From positions 1 through 8,946 of the forward strand of contig JAEYZH010000159.1 in NCBI GenBank assembly GCA_023430685.1: 8,946 nt of DNA. The letters are read 5' to 3'. The notes beneath the pieces are model-generated. The model ran no database searches, was not told where the DNA came from, and saw nothing but the letters and a program-made list of their open reading frames with translations. Of this stretch, positions 1-6,184 are shown one piece after another (position 1 is the stretch's first letter; the number at the start of each line of letters is the position of its first letter). This DNA is from Pseudomonadota bacterium. Lineage in GTDB: Bacteria; Pseudomonadota; Gammaproteobacteria; Xanthomonadales; Rhodanobacteraceae. Made by a program: the position numbers and the translations under genes.

Positions 1-351
1 GCCTACCTGTTCCTGCTGCCCGCCTATGCGGCGCCATGGCTTGGCGGCTCCTGGCTGCGCAAGCACTACGAAGGCCCGGGCCTGCGCGAACTCGGCATGC
101 TCGCGGGCAGCAGCGTGCTCGCGGCGAGCCTGTGCTTCCTGCTCTCGAACGGCAGCTTCTACTGGATCAGTGCGAACGTTCCCGCACGCAGCTTCGGCGG
201 CTGGCTCGCGAACATGGGCGACTGGTACCTGTCCTATCTCGGCACCACGCTGGTCTACGTCGGGGTCGCCGCGGTGCTGCACGTGGCGACCGTGTTCGCC
301 GCGCGTGCGCTGGCCGGCGTCGCGCAGGACGCCCGCGCGACGCGCTTCTGA
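1..351 (+). CDS. Integral membrane protein, C-terminal 116 residues (5' end outside window)
   Basis: The reading frame is open from base 1 to a TGA at 349-351, so only the C-terminal part of the protein is visible. It holds about three hydrophobic segments: residues 1-16, roughly 30-56 (LGMLAGSSVLAASLCFLLSN) and roughly 77-107. Between the last two is a short Trp/Tyr-rich loop (FYWISANVP, NMGDWYLSYLG). This topology resembles small multi-pass transport or S-component-like membrane proteins, and the LLSNGSFYW stretch recalls proteins annotated as DUF6580 or putative cobalamin-uptake membrane proteins. That family link is from memory and uncertain. The cobalamin adenosyltransferase gene starts 25 bp downstream, so co-transcription and a link to corrinoid uptake are reasonable inferences. 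A coding frame with membrane-protein composition is certain; the function is not. Confidence 0.75.
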   Translation, partial: AYLFLLPAYAAPWLGGSWLRKHYEGPGLRELGMLAGSSVLAASLCFLLSNGSFYWISANVPARSFGGWLANMGDWYLSYLGTTLVYVGVAAVLHVATVFAARALAGVAQDARATRF

Positions 352-376
352 GAGGCGCAGCTCGCGCGACACCGAA

Positions 377-943
377 GTGGGCAACCGTCTCTCGAAGATC
401 TACACGCGCACCGGCGACGACGGCAGCACCGGTCTCGGCGACGGCACGCGCGTGCCGAAGGATTCGGCGCGCGTCGAGGCCTACGGCACCGTCGACGAAC
501 TCAACAGCGCGATCGGCATCGTGCTCGCGTGCGAAATTCCCGAATCGGTGCGCGAAGCGCTCGCGCAGGTGCAGCACGACCTGTTCGACCTCGGCGGCGA
601 GCTCTGCATCCCGGGCATGGCGATGGTGCACGCGCCCGACATCGAGCGGCTCGAACGCGTGCTCGACGCGTTCAACGCCGACCTGCCGCCGCTCAAGGAA
701 TTCATCCTGCCCGGTGGCGGCATCGCCGCGGCGCAGTGCCATCTCGCGCGCACGATCTGCCGCCGCGCGGAGCGCGTGCTGGTCACGCTCGCGCGCCACG
801 AGGCGGTGCGCAACGAGGCACTGCACTATCTCAACCGGTTGTCCGACCTCCTGTTCGTGACCTGCCGCGTCCTCGCGCGCGCATCCGGGCACGGCGAAGT
901 GGTGTGGCAACACGAGCGGCGCAAGCGTCCCGCGACGGAATGA
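377..943 (+). CDS. PduO-type ATP:cob(I)alamin adenosyltransferase
   Basis: This 188-aa protein has the usual PduO/MMAB length and all its signature blocks. KIYTRTGDDGSTGL (residues 7-20) is the N-terminal ATP phosphate-binding loop. EAYGTVDELNSAIG follows at 34-47, then FILPGGG at 109-115, HLARTICRRAER at 122-133 and NEALHYLNRLSD at 146-157. The family moves the adenosyl group of ATP to cob(I)alamin in the cytoplasm, giving adenosylcobalamin and triphosphate, and normally works as a helical-bundle trimer. I chose GTG 377 because it puts the conserved block seven residues in; no clear Shine-Dalgarno precedes it, and the open frame runs further upstream only by overlapping the membrane gene. 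The stop overlaps the next start (ATGA, 940-943), implying translational coupling. The membrane protein just upstream may help supply its corrinoid. Family assignment is secure; the exact start is less so. Confidence 0.95.
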   Translation: MGNRLSKIYTRTGDDGSTGLGDGTRVPKDSARVEAYGTVDELNSAIGIVLACEIPESVREALAQVQHDLFDLGGELCIPGMAMVHAPDIERLERVLDAFNADLPPLKEFILPGGGIAAAQCHLARTICRRAERVLVTLARHEAVRNEALHYLNRLSDLLFVTCRVLARASGHGEVVWQHERRKRPATE

Positions 944-1395
944 ACGCGATCCAGGCGCTGGCCTTCGTCGAGCGGCACGGCGTCGTGCTCGAATCGGCGC
1001 GGCACGCGACGATCCCGTCGATCGCGGAGGCGATCGCGGGCCGGCCGATCCGTGGCAGCTGGTGGGCGCACGCGCAGGGCCGCGAGATCTTCGCGGCCAC
1101 GCGTGCGCTGCGTGGCGCCGCGCAGATCCTCACCTGCCGCATCGTCGAGGGTCGCGTCACTTACGTGCACGAGCGCCTGTGGCCCGCGCTCGCGCGCCTC
1201 GCCGCGCGCTTCCCGCCCGCGCGCATGTCGCGGTTGCAGGAGGTGCACACGACCCGCGGGCGGCACCGCACGGACGAGGTCGCGTTCCCGCTCTGGCTGC
1301 CACTGCACATCGCGGCGGAGGCGGGTCGCCTCGAGGTGTCGGCCGCAGAGGCGCAACTCGCGCCGCTGCTGCGCGCGGGCGGCGTTCGGGCATGA
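940..1395 (+). CDS. Conserved-looking protein of unknown function (151 aa)
   Basis: The ATG at 940 overlaps the TGA of the adenosyltransferase gene (ATGA), and its own stop overlaps the start of the deacetylase-like gene (ATGA, 1392-1395). This tight packing argues for a real, co-translated gene. The protein is soluble, with no signal peptide or membrane segment, and is rich in Arg and Ala. Blocks that look conserved are RHGVVLESA (12-20), PSIAEAIAG (26-34), IRGSWWAHAQGREIF (37-51), TRALR (54-58), TYVHERLWPALARLA (74-88) and EVHTTRGRHR (101-110). I do not recognise a named domain. The Trp pair and the His/Arg-rich block near 103-110 could form a ligand-binding or catalytic site, but nothing visible fixes an activity. 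I have the impression that similar proteins occur as hypothetical proteins in other proteobacteria, which I cannot confirm here. Confidence 0.85.
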   Translation: MNAIQALAFVERHGVVLESARHATIPSIAEAIAGRPIRGSWWAHAQGREIFAATRALRGAAQILTCRIVEGRVTYVHERLWPALARLAARFPPARMSRLQEVHTTRGRHRTDEVAFPLWLPLHIAAEAGRLEVSAAEAQLAPLLRAGGVRA

Positions 1396-2315
1396 ACGTC
1401 GCGCTCTACAGTCATCCGGACTGCCTTGCACACGACCCCGGCGTCGGCCATCCCGAATCGCCTGCGCGGCTCGCGGCGGTGCTCGAGGCGCTCGAGGACC
1501 CGCGCTTCGCGCTGTTCGACCGCTTCGACGCGCCGCGCGCGACGCGCGAGCAGCTCACGCGCGTGCACCGCGCGGACTACGTCGACGACATCCTGCGCAA
1601 TCGCCCCGACGAACCCTGGATCCATGTCGACGCCGACACCGTGGTGTCGCCGGGATCGGCACAGGCCGCATTGCGTGCGGCGGGCGCGGTGTGCGCCGCG
1701 ATCGACGGTGCGGTCACCGGCTGGCACCGCCGCGCGTTCTGCGCGGTGCGGCCGCCCGGCCACCACGCGACGCCGGCCGCCGCAATGGGATTCTGCCTGT
1801 TCAACAACGTCGCAGTCGGCGCCGCGCACGCGATCGCGCGCCACCGGCTCGAGCGCGTCGCGATCGTCGATTTCGACGTGCACCACGGCAACGGCAGCCA
1901 GGATATCTTCTGGTGCGACCCGCGCGTGCTCTATGTCTCCTCGCACCAGTTGCCGCTGTACCCGGGCACCGGCAGTCGCAACGAGGGCGGCGTCGGCAAC
2001 ATCGTGAACATCCCGCTGCCGCCGGGCACCGGTTCGCACGGATTCCGCGCGGCCTGGGACTTCGAGGGACTGCCCGCGATCGAGGATTTCGGTCCGCAAC
2101 TCGTGCTGGTGTCGGCCGGGTTCGATGCGCACCGGCTTGATCCACTCGCGAGCCTCGAGCTCGGCGCCGACGATTTCGGCTGGCTCACGACGCGCCTCGT
2201 CGACATCGGCGCGCGGCACGCGCGCGGCCGCGTCGTCTCGAGCCTCGAAGGCGGCTACAGCCTCGAGGCGCTGCGCGAGAGCGTGGCCGCGCATGTCGCC
2301 GCACTCGGCGGCTGA
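1392..2315 (+). CDS. Histone deacetylase family protein (class II, acetylpolyamine/acetoin-utilisation type)
   Basis: This 307-aa protein spans one complete arginase/deacetylase-fold domain. Visible motifs are HPESPARL (20-27), VRPPGHHA (119-126) with the catalytic His pair H124/H125, and DFDVHHGNG (160-168) giving zinc ligands D162 and H164. SAGFDAH (241-247) supplies the third ligand D245, and EGGY (286-289) has the transition-state Tyr Y289. All catalytic positions are present, so it should be an active zinc-dependent deacetylase. Bacterial members of this group act on small acetylated amines or on acetyl-lysine; the substrate cannot be read from the sequence. The ATG overlaps the preceding stop, so expression is coupled to the 151-aa unknown gene and probably to the adenosyltransferase. 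A small 5-bp hairpin (2317-2329, TTC loop) follows the stop without a T-tract, so termination there is doubtful. Confidence 0.93.
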   Translation: MNVALYSHPDCLAHDPGVGHPESPARLAAVLEALEDPRFALFDRFDAPRATREQLTRVHRADYVDDILRNRPDEPWIHVDADTVVSPGSAQAALRAAGAVCAAIDGAVTGWHRRAFCAVRPPGHHATPAAAMGFCLFNNVAVGAAHAIARHRLERVAIVDFDVHHGNGSQDIFWCDPRVLYVSSHQLPLYPGTGSRNEGGVGNIVNIPLPPGTGSHGFRAAWDFEGLPAIEDFGPQLVLVSAGFDAHRLDPLASLELGADDFGWLTTRLVDIGARHARGRVVSSLEGGYSLEALRESVAAHVAALGG

Positions 2316-2345
2316 GGCCGCTTCGCGGCGACGCGAACGCGGGCG

Positions 2346-2351
2346 TACAAT
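2346..2351 (+). promoter_or_regulatory. Probable -10 element (TACAAT) for the secreted-protein genes
   Basis: TACAAT differs from the sigma-70 consensus TATAAT at one base and stands out in very GC-rich DNA. It lies 27 bp before the ATG at 2379, giving a predicted 5' leader of about 20 nt. The only -35 candidate at suitable spacing is TTCGCG (2322-2327, 18-bp spacer), which matches TTGACA poorly. The site marks a plausible break between the upstream operon and the secreted-protein pair. No experimental support is available from sequence alone. Confidence 0.5.
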
Positions 2352-2378
2352 GGGTGCATCCAGGCCTGGAGACCGGAC

Positions 2379-2915
2379 ATGAACCGGATACCACGCTCGA
2401 ATCCCGATTTCGCCCGCACCGCATGGTTCGACGGCGCCACGGCACGCATGGTCCTTCTCGCCGTGCTCGCATGCATCGCCTGCTCCGCACACGCGCAAAC
2501 CTGCGACGCGCCGCTGCTGCCGCGTGCGGAGCCCATGCAGTCCACGACCTGCGGTGGCGACTTGTCGGTCGCGTCGATCTGCAATGGCGAAATCGCGGTC
2601 CAGGCACCGAGCGAGTTCTGGCAACTCACGGTCGGAACGGGCGCCAGCGGAACCATCACGTTGTCGCAGCCTGACTGGACCTTCATTCCCGTCGGCTACC
2701 TGATCGACGCGAGCCGCAGCTGCGGCGAGGGGGATTGCCATGCCCGCGTCGACCCGATGAACCCGCTGCACCTCGAGACCGTGCCCCCGGGGAGGTATTC
2801 CTTGCTCGTCACGGGCTCGGAATGGAACGCGCCGGGCAGCTGCGGGACCTACGAGCTCATGATCGCTGGCAACCTCGGCGATTTCGACCGGGTGTTCGCG
2901 GACGGATTCGACTGA
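2379..2915 (+). CDS. Secreted small Cys-containing protein with C-terminal FADGFD tail, paralog 1
   Basis: The 178-aa protein has a hydrophobic stretch MVLLAVLACIAC at 24-35 and a likely signal peptidase I site SAHA|QTC after A39. A GGAG (2368-2371) lies 7 nt before ATG 2379, supporting that start. ATG 2448 (M24) is an alternative that would give a shorter, more typical signal peptide. The mature part (about 139 aa) is predicted beta-rich, with six Cys (42, 58, 68, 115, 120, 155), an IDAS segment (109-112) and PPGRYSLLVTGSEW (136-149). The latter pattern is reminiscent of pre-peptidase C-terminal (PPC)-like beta-sandwiches, a tentative resemblance only. It ends DFDRVFADGFD. Its neighbour shares signal-peptide style, QTC N-terminus, core and tail, so the two are diverged paralogs. 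Secretion is well supported; function is unknown. Confidence 0.85.
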   Translation: MNRIPRSNPDFARTAWFDGATARMVLLAVLACIACSAHAQTCDAPLLPRAEPMQSTTCGGDLSVASICNGEIAVQAPSEFWQLTVGTGASGTITLSQPDWTFIPVGYLIDASRSCGEGDCHARVDPMNPLHLETVPPGRYSLLVTGSEWNAPGSCGTYELMIAGNLGDFDRVFADGFD

Positions 2916-3010
2916 CGCGCAATCCTCGCCCGCGGCCGCGCCGCAAGACGTGTCACCGGACTGTCCCGATCAGGCGCGATCCTGCGGTTGTGTTCCTGCC
3001 GATCCGGCGA

Positions 3011-3016
3011 AAGGAG
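3011..3016 (+). promoter_or_regulatory. Strong ribosome binding site (AAGGAG) fixing the start of the second secreted protein
   Basis: AAGGAG lies 6 nt before ATG 3023 and is the best Shine-Dalgarno sequence I found in the window. It decides the start: the same frame is open much further upstream, to about 2735, but that extension overlaps the preceding gene and lacks a signal peptide. No convincing promoter was seen in the 107-bp gap 2916-3022, so the gene may share the transcript of its neighbour. Confidence 0.8.
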
Positions 3017-3022
3017 CACGCC

Positions 3023-3571
3023 ATGCAAGCACGTCCCCGCATTGTTTCGACCCAGGTTTCATCGATCCCGCCACGCATCGCGACTCGCTCGCGCTGGCTG
3101 GCGGCGTTGTTCGCGCTCGCCGCGGCCGGCGGCGTGCGGGCGCAAACCTGCGCGTCCCCGGTCGTGGCGCCAGGCCCGCCTGGCTGGCAGTTCGAGGGCG
3201 ACACCTTGCATGGCGACACCTCGTTCACGGGCTTCTGCGGCGGCGCCGTTGCTGCGATGGGACCGGTCTGGGTCTATCGCCTCCGACCCTGGACCACCTC
3301 CACCGAAATCCGCGTCGTCGAGCACACCGGGCCTTGGCACCCCGTCATGTTCCTCGTGGATGCATCCGAACCTTGCGGTGCGGAGACCCAGTGCCTCGCA
3401 GCGGGTGACGCCTTCATTCCGCTGCAATTGCCGGCACCGCCCTTCGTTGACTACTGGCTGTATGTCACCTCATCGGAATTCGACAGCACCGGGTCGGGGG
3501 GACCGTTCCTGCTGACCATGAACGGCACGCCCGATGACCCGGATCTGGTCTTCGCCGACGGATTCGATTGA
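3023..3571 (+). CDS. Secreted small protein with C-terminal FADGFD tail, paralog 2
   Basis: The 182-aa protein has a basic n-region, a hydrophobic core WLAALFALAAAGG (25-37) and a signal peptidase I site GVRA|QTC after A40. The mature part is about 142 aa, with four Cys (43, 72, 118, 124), a FLVDASEPC segment (110-118), a YWLYVTSSEFDSTGS segment (144-158) and the end PDLVFADGFD. These segments align in order with IDAS..C, YSLLVTGSEWN and RVFADGFD of the gene at 2379, so this is a tandem paralog with heavily diverged sequence. Paralog 1's C155 (in GSCGTYEL) has no counterpart here, so that disulfide is not conserved. The fold may be a PPC-like beta-sandwich. Function is unknown. It may be on the same transcript as paralog 1; lptD begins 123 bp later on the same strand. 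Confidence 0.87.
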   Translation: MQARPRIVSTQVSSIPPRIATRSRWLAALFALAAAGGVRAQTCASPVVAPGPPGWQFEGDTLHGDTSFTGFCGGAVAAMGPVWVYRLRPWTTSTEIRVVEHTGPWHPVMFLVDASEPCGAETQCLAAGDAFIPLQLPAPPFVDYWLYVTSSEFDSTGSGGPFLLTMNGTPDDPDLVFADGFD

Positions 3572-3694
3572 GCGCAGACCCGGCGTACCACGGGCATGCG
3601 CCGGCGCCGGGGCGGCTGCGGTTGTACTGTTTGCCCGCCACCGGCGCTTGCGGCAAGCTAGCGCTTCTTGCGTTCGACGAAGAAGCCCCCCACC

Positions 3695-6064
3695 GTGCGT
3701 CCGACCCTTGACCGCCTGCCCGGGCGGCGCCTGCTGCCGATCGCGATCCTCCAGGTCCTGCTGCCCGCGGCTCCCGCCGCGTGGGCCGCGCAGGCGATCG
3801 AGGTCGCGCCGCCCTCGTGCACGGTCGGCATGTCGGGGTGTGCCGCCCGGCCGCTCGACTGGGGCATGTGCGGCAAGAACGACCTGCTCGATTTCCATGT
3901 CGCCGGACTTCCGACCGAGGGCGATCGCGACAGCGTCGCGCGCGACGTCAGCGCGCGCAAGGTGAGTTCGCCCGACAACGCGCGCTACGTGCTCGAAGGC
4001 AAGGCCGAGATCCGCCAGCTCGACCTGTTGCTGCGCGCCGAGAAGATCACCTACGACGCGGACACCAGCGACTACACCGCGCAGGGTCCGATCACCTACC
4101 AGGACCGCGGCCTGCTGCTGTCGGCAGACGCCGCGAGCGGCAATGCCGACCGCGACCAGTGCACGCTCGAAGGCGTGCGCTACCAGTTGCTCGGCTCGCG
4201 CGGCAATGGCGTCGCATCGGTCGCGATCACCACCGACGTCGACCATGCGCGCCTGACCGGCGCGACGTTCTCGACCTGCGACGTCACGAACCAGCAGTGG
4301 GCGTTCGCCGCGCGCGAGATCGAGCTCGACCGCGCCGAAGGCATCGGCCGTGCGCGCGACGTGACGTTCCGCGTGCGGAACGTGCCGGTGTTCTGGCTGC
4401 CGTATGCGCGCTTCCCGCTCGATGACCGGCGCGTCAGCGGCTTCCTGTTCCCGAACGTCGGCTTCAGCGACGAGCGCGGGTTCGACCTCACGCTGCCGTA
4501 CTACTTCAACATCGCGCCGAACTACGACGCTACGCTCGCGCCACGCCTGATGACCGAGCGCGGACTCATGCTCGGCGGCGAGTTCCGCTACCTCGCCGAT
4601 GCGAGCAGCGGCACGTTCAATTTCGAGTTCCTGCCCGATGACCGCCGCGCCGACGACGAAGAGCGCGAGTACGGCGAAAACCTGCCGGGCAGCCGCTGGT
4701 GGTACCAGTGGCGCAACACGACGAGTTTCAACGAGGCCTGGGGCGCGAACGTCGACCTCAACCGCGTTTCCGACGCGCGCTATTTCGAGGATTTCGGCCG
4801 CGGCCTCTACAGTTCGGCGGTGAGCTTCCTGCCCTCGCGCGCCTACGTGCACGGACGCGGAGAATCCTGGAGCGCGTCGATCGGCGGCGACGACTACCAG
4901 ATCACGGACCCGACCCTGCCCGGACGCTTCGAGCCGTACCGCCGCCTGCCGCGCGCGACGTTCGACGCCGAGCGCGCGTTGCTCGGTCCGCTCGAAGGCG
5001 GCATCGACGCCGAGTTCGTGTCGTTCGCGAAGGACGACGCGGTCGACGGGCGACGACTCGACCTGTATCCGCACCTCTCGCTGCGGCTCGAGGGCGCGGC
5101 GTGGTTCCTGCGACCCGAACTCGGCTATCGCTACACACGCTACGAGCTCGAGGACCTCGACGAAGCGGACAACCCGCTGCTCCGCCGCGACGACCCGCAT
5201 CGCGGCACGCCGATCTTCAGCCTCGACGGCGGCCTCGTGTTCGAACGCGAACTCGAGTTCGGCGGCGAGGCCTGGACCCAGACGTTCGAGCCGCGCGCGT
5301 ACTACCTGCGCGTACCGTACCGCGACCAGGACGACATCCCGCTGTTCGACACGCAGCAGATCCCGTTCACGTTCAGCGAGCTGTTCCGCAGCAACCGCTT
5401 CGTCGGCGCGGACCGCCAGATGGACGCGAAAAACCTCTCGCTCGCGCTGACGACGCGCTTCCTCGAGAACGCGACCGGCGAGGAGCGCGTATCGGCGAGC
5501 ATCGGCCAGATCCGCTATTTCGACGACCAGCGCGTGCAGCTGCCCGGGCGAGAGGCGACCGACTATGCCGGCTCGGCCTACGCGGGTCAGCTCGCGCTGC
5601 GGCTGTCGGACCGTTGGCGCGTCGCGATCGACCAGCAGTACAACCCGAACACCGACCATACCGATCTCTCGACCGTGACGCTGCAGAACCGCTTCGCGGG
5701 CGATGGCGTCGCCAATCTCTCGTACCGCTATCGTCGCGACTTCCTCGAGCAGGTCGACTTCTCGACCGCGATCCCGCTCGCGCCGGGCTGGCGCCTGATT
5801 GCGCGCGAGAACTACGCGCTGAACGAACCGCGTTCGCTGCCGGTCGACACGCGTGGCGAGGGCGGCCGCAGCCTCGAGCGGTTCCTCGGCATCGAGCACG
5901 ACACCTGCTGCATCGCATGGCGCCTGATCGCGCGGCGCTGGGTGCACAACATCGAAGGCGAGTACGACACCGCGCTGTACTTCGAGCTCGAATTCAAGGG
6001 CGTCGGTTCGGTCGGGCAGAAAACCGACGGTTTCCTGCGCCGTGGTATCCTCGGATATCAATGA
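3695..6064 (+). CDS. lptD: LPS-assembly outer membrane protein LptD
   Basis: LptD forms, with the lipoprotein LptE, the outer-membrane translocon that puts lipopolysaccharide in the outer leaflet. The 789-aa protein starts with a signal peptide ending near AAWA|AQA (31/32). An OstA/LptA-like beta-jellyroll follows at about 85-215. The junction and barrel start carry the family signature: PVFWLPYARFPLDDRR (231-246), SGFLFP (248-253), PYYFNIAPNYDATLAPR (268-284) and GLMLGGEFRYL (290-300). The barrel runs to the C-terminus, with FEPRAYYLRVPYRDQ at 531-545 and TCCIAWRL at 737-744. C738/C739 and C195 match E. coli C724/C725 and C173 of the essential disulfides. Cys 42, 49 and 59 compete for the C31 role, and C156 looks extra. 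I chose GTG 3695, with a purine-rich GAAGAAG at 3679-3685; an in-frame TTG at 3668 is possible and a stop (3659-3661) precedes it. SurA, encoded next, chaperones LptD. Confidence 0.96.
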   Translation: MRPTLDRLPGRRLLPIAILQVLLPAAPAAWAAQAIEVAPPSCTVGMSGCAARPLDWGMCGKNDLLDFHVAGLPTEGDRDSVARDVSARKVSSPDNARYVLEGKAEIRQLDLLLRAEKITYDADTSDYTAQGPITYQDRGLLLSADAASGNADRDQCTLEGVRYQLLGSRGNGVASVAITTDVDHARLTGATFSTCDVTNQQWAFAAREIELDRAEGIGRARDVTFRVRNVPVFWLPYARFPLDDRRVSGFLFPNVGFSDERGFDLTLPYYFNIAPNYDATLAPRLMTERGLMLGGEFRYLADASSGTFNFEFLPDDRRADDEEREYGENLPGSRWWYQWRNTTSFNEAWGANVDLNRVSDARYFEDFGRGLYSSAVSFLPSRAYVHGRGESWSASIGGDDYQITDPTLPGRFEPYRRLPRATFDAERALLGPLEGGIDAEFVSFAKDDAVDGRRLDLYPHLSLRLEGAAWFLRPELGYRYTRYELEDLDEADNPLLRRDDPHRGTPIFSLDGGLVFERELEFGGEAWTQTFEPRAYYLRVPYRDQDDIPLFDTQQIPFTFSELFRSNRFVGADRQMDAKNLSLALTTRFLENATGEERVSASIGQIRYFDDQRVQLPGREATDYAGSAYAGQLALRLSDRWRVAIDQQYNPNTDHTDLSTVTLQNRFAGDGVANLSYRYRRDFLEQVDFSTAIPLAPGWRLIARENYALNEPRSLPVDTRGEGGRSLERFLGIEHDTCCIAWRLIARRWVHNIEGEYDTALYFELEFKGVGSVGQKTDGFLRRGILGYQ

Positions 6065-6184
6065 AGCGCGCGGCCGCAGCGGCCTGCATTCGCCGATCCG
6101 CGCCGGCGCAGGCGCCCGCCGCGCCGCCTGCAGCCGCCCTCCCCTGTCGCACTTGAACCGGGCCACCGGCACTACGGAAAACCG

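Noticed and set aside
26..376. N-terminal extension of the adenosyltransferase to 305 residues
   Set aside because: The extension overlaps the membrane-protein frame and is Arg/Ala/Ser/Cys-rich out-of-frame sequence; family length and motif position support GTG 377.
529..1395. 288-codon version of the 151-aa gene starting inside the adenosyltransferase
   Set aside because: The extra N-terminal part is out-of-frame translation of the adenosyltransferase coding sequence; the ATGA junction at 940 is the sensible start.
2317..2329. GCCGC-TTC-GCGGC hairpin as terminator of the left operon
   Set aside because: Only 5 bp and no T-tract follows; it also overlaps the only -35 candidate. Noted in the gene entry but not called.
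1161..2771. 536-codon minus-strand open frame across the deacetylase gene
   Set aside because: Antisense shadow of a gene with intact catalytic motifs; low-complexity Arg/Ala composition, and it runs through a promoter-like gap and into another gene.
6061..6156. 31-codon frame whose ATG overlaps the lptD stop (ATGA), ending before surA
   Set aside because: The overlap resembles coupling, but the product is Ala/Pro/Arg low-complexity, there is no separate ribosome site, and nothing suggests conservation. Probably spacer.
6153..6178. TTGAAC ... TACGGA as a surA promoter
   Set aside because: The spacer is only 14 bp, the -10 match is poor and it would overlap the ribosome binding site.
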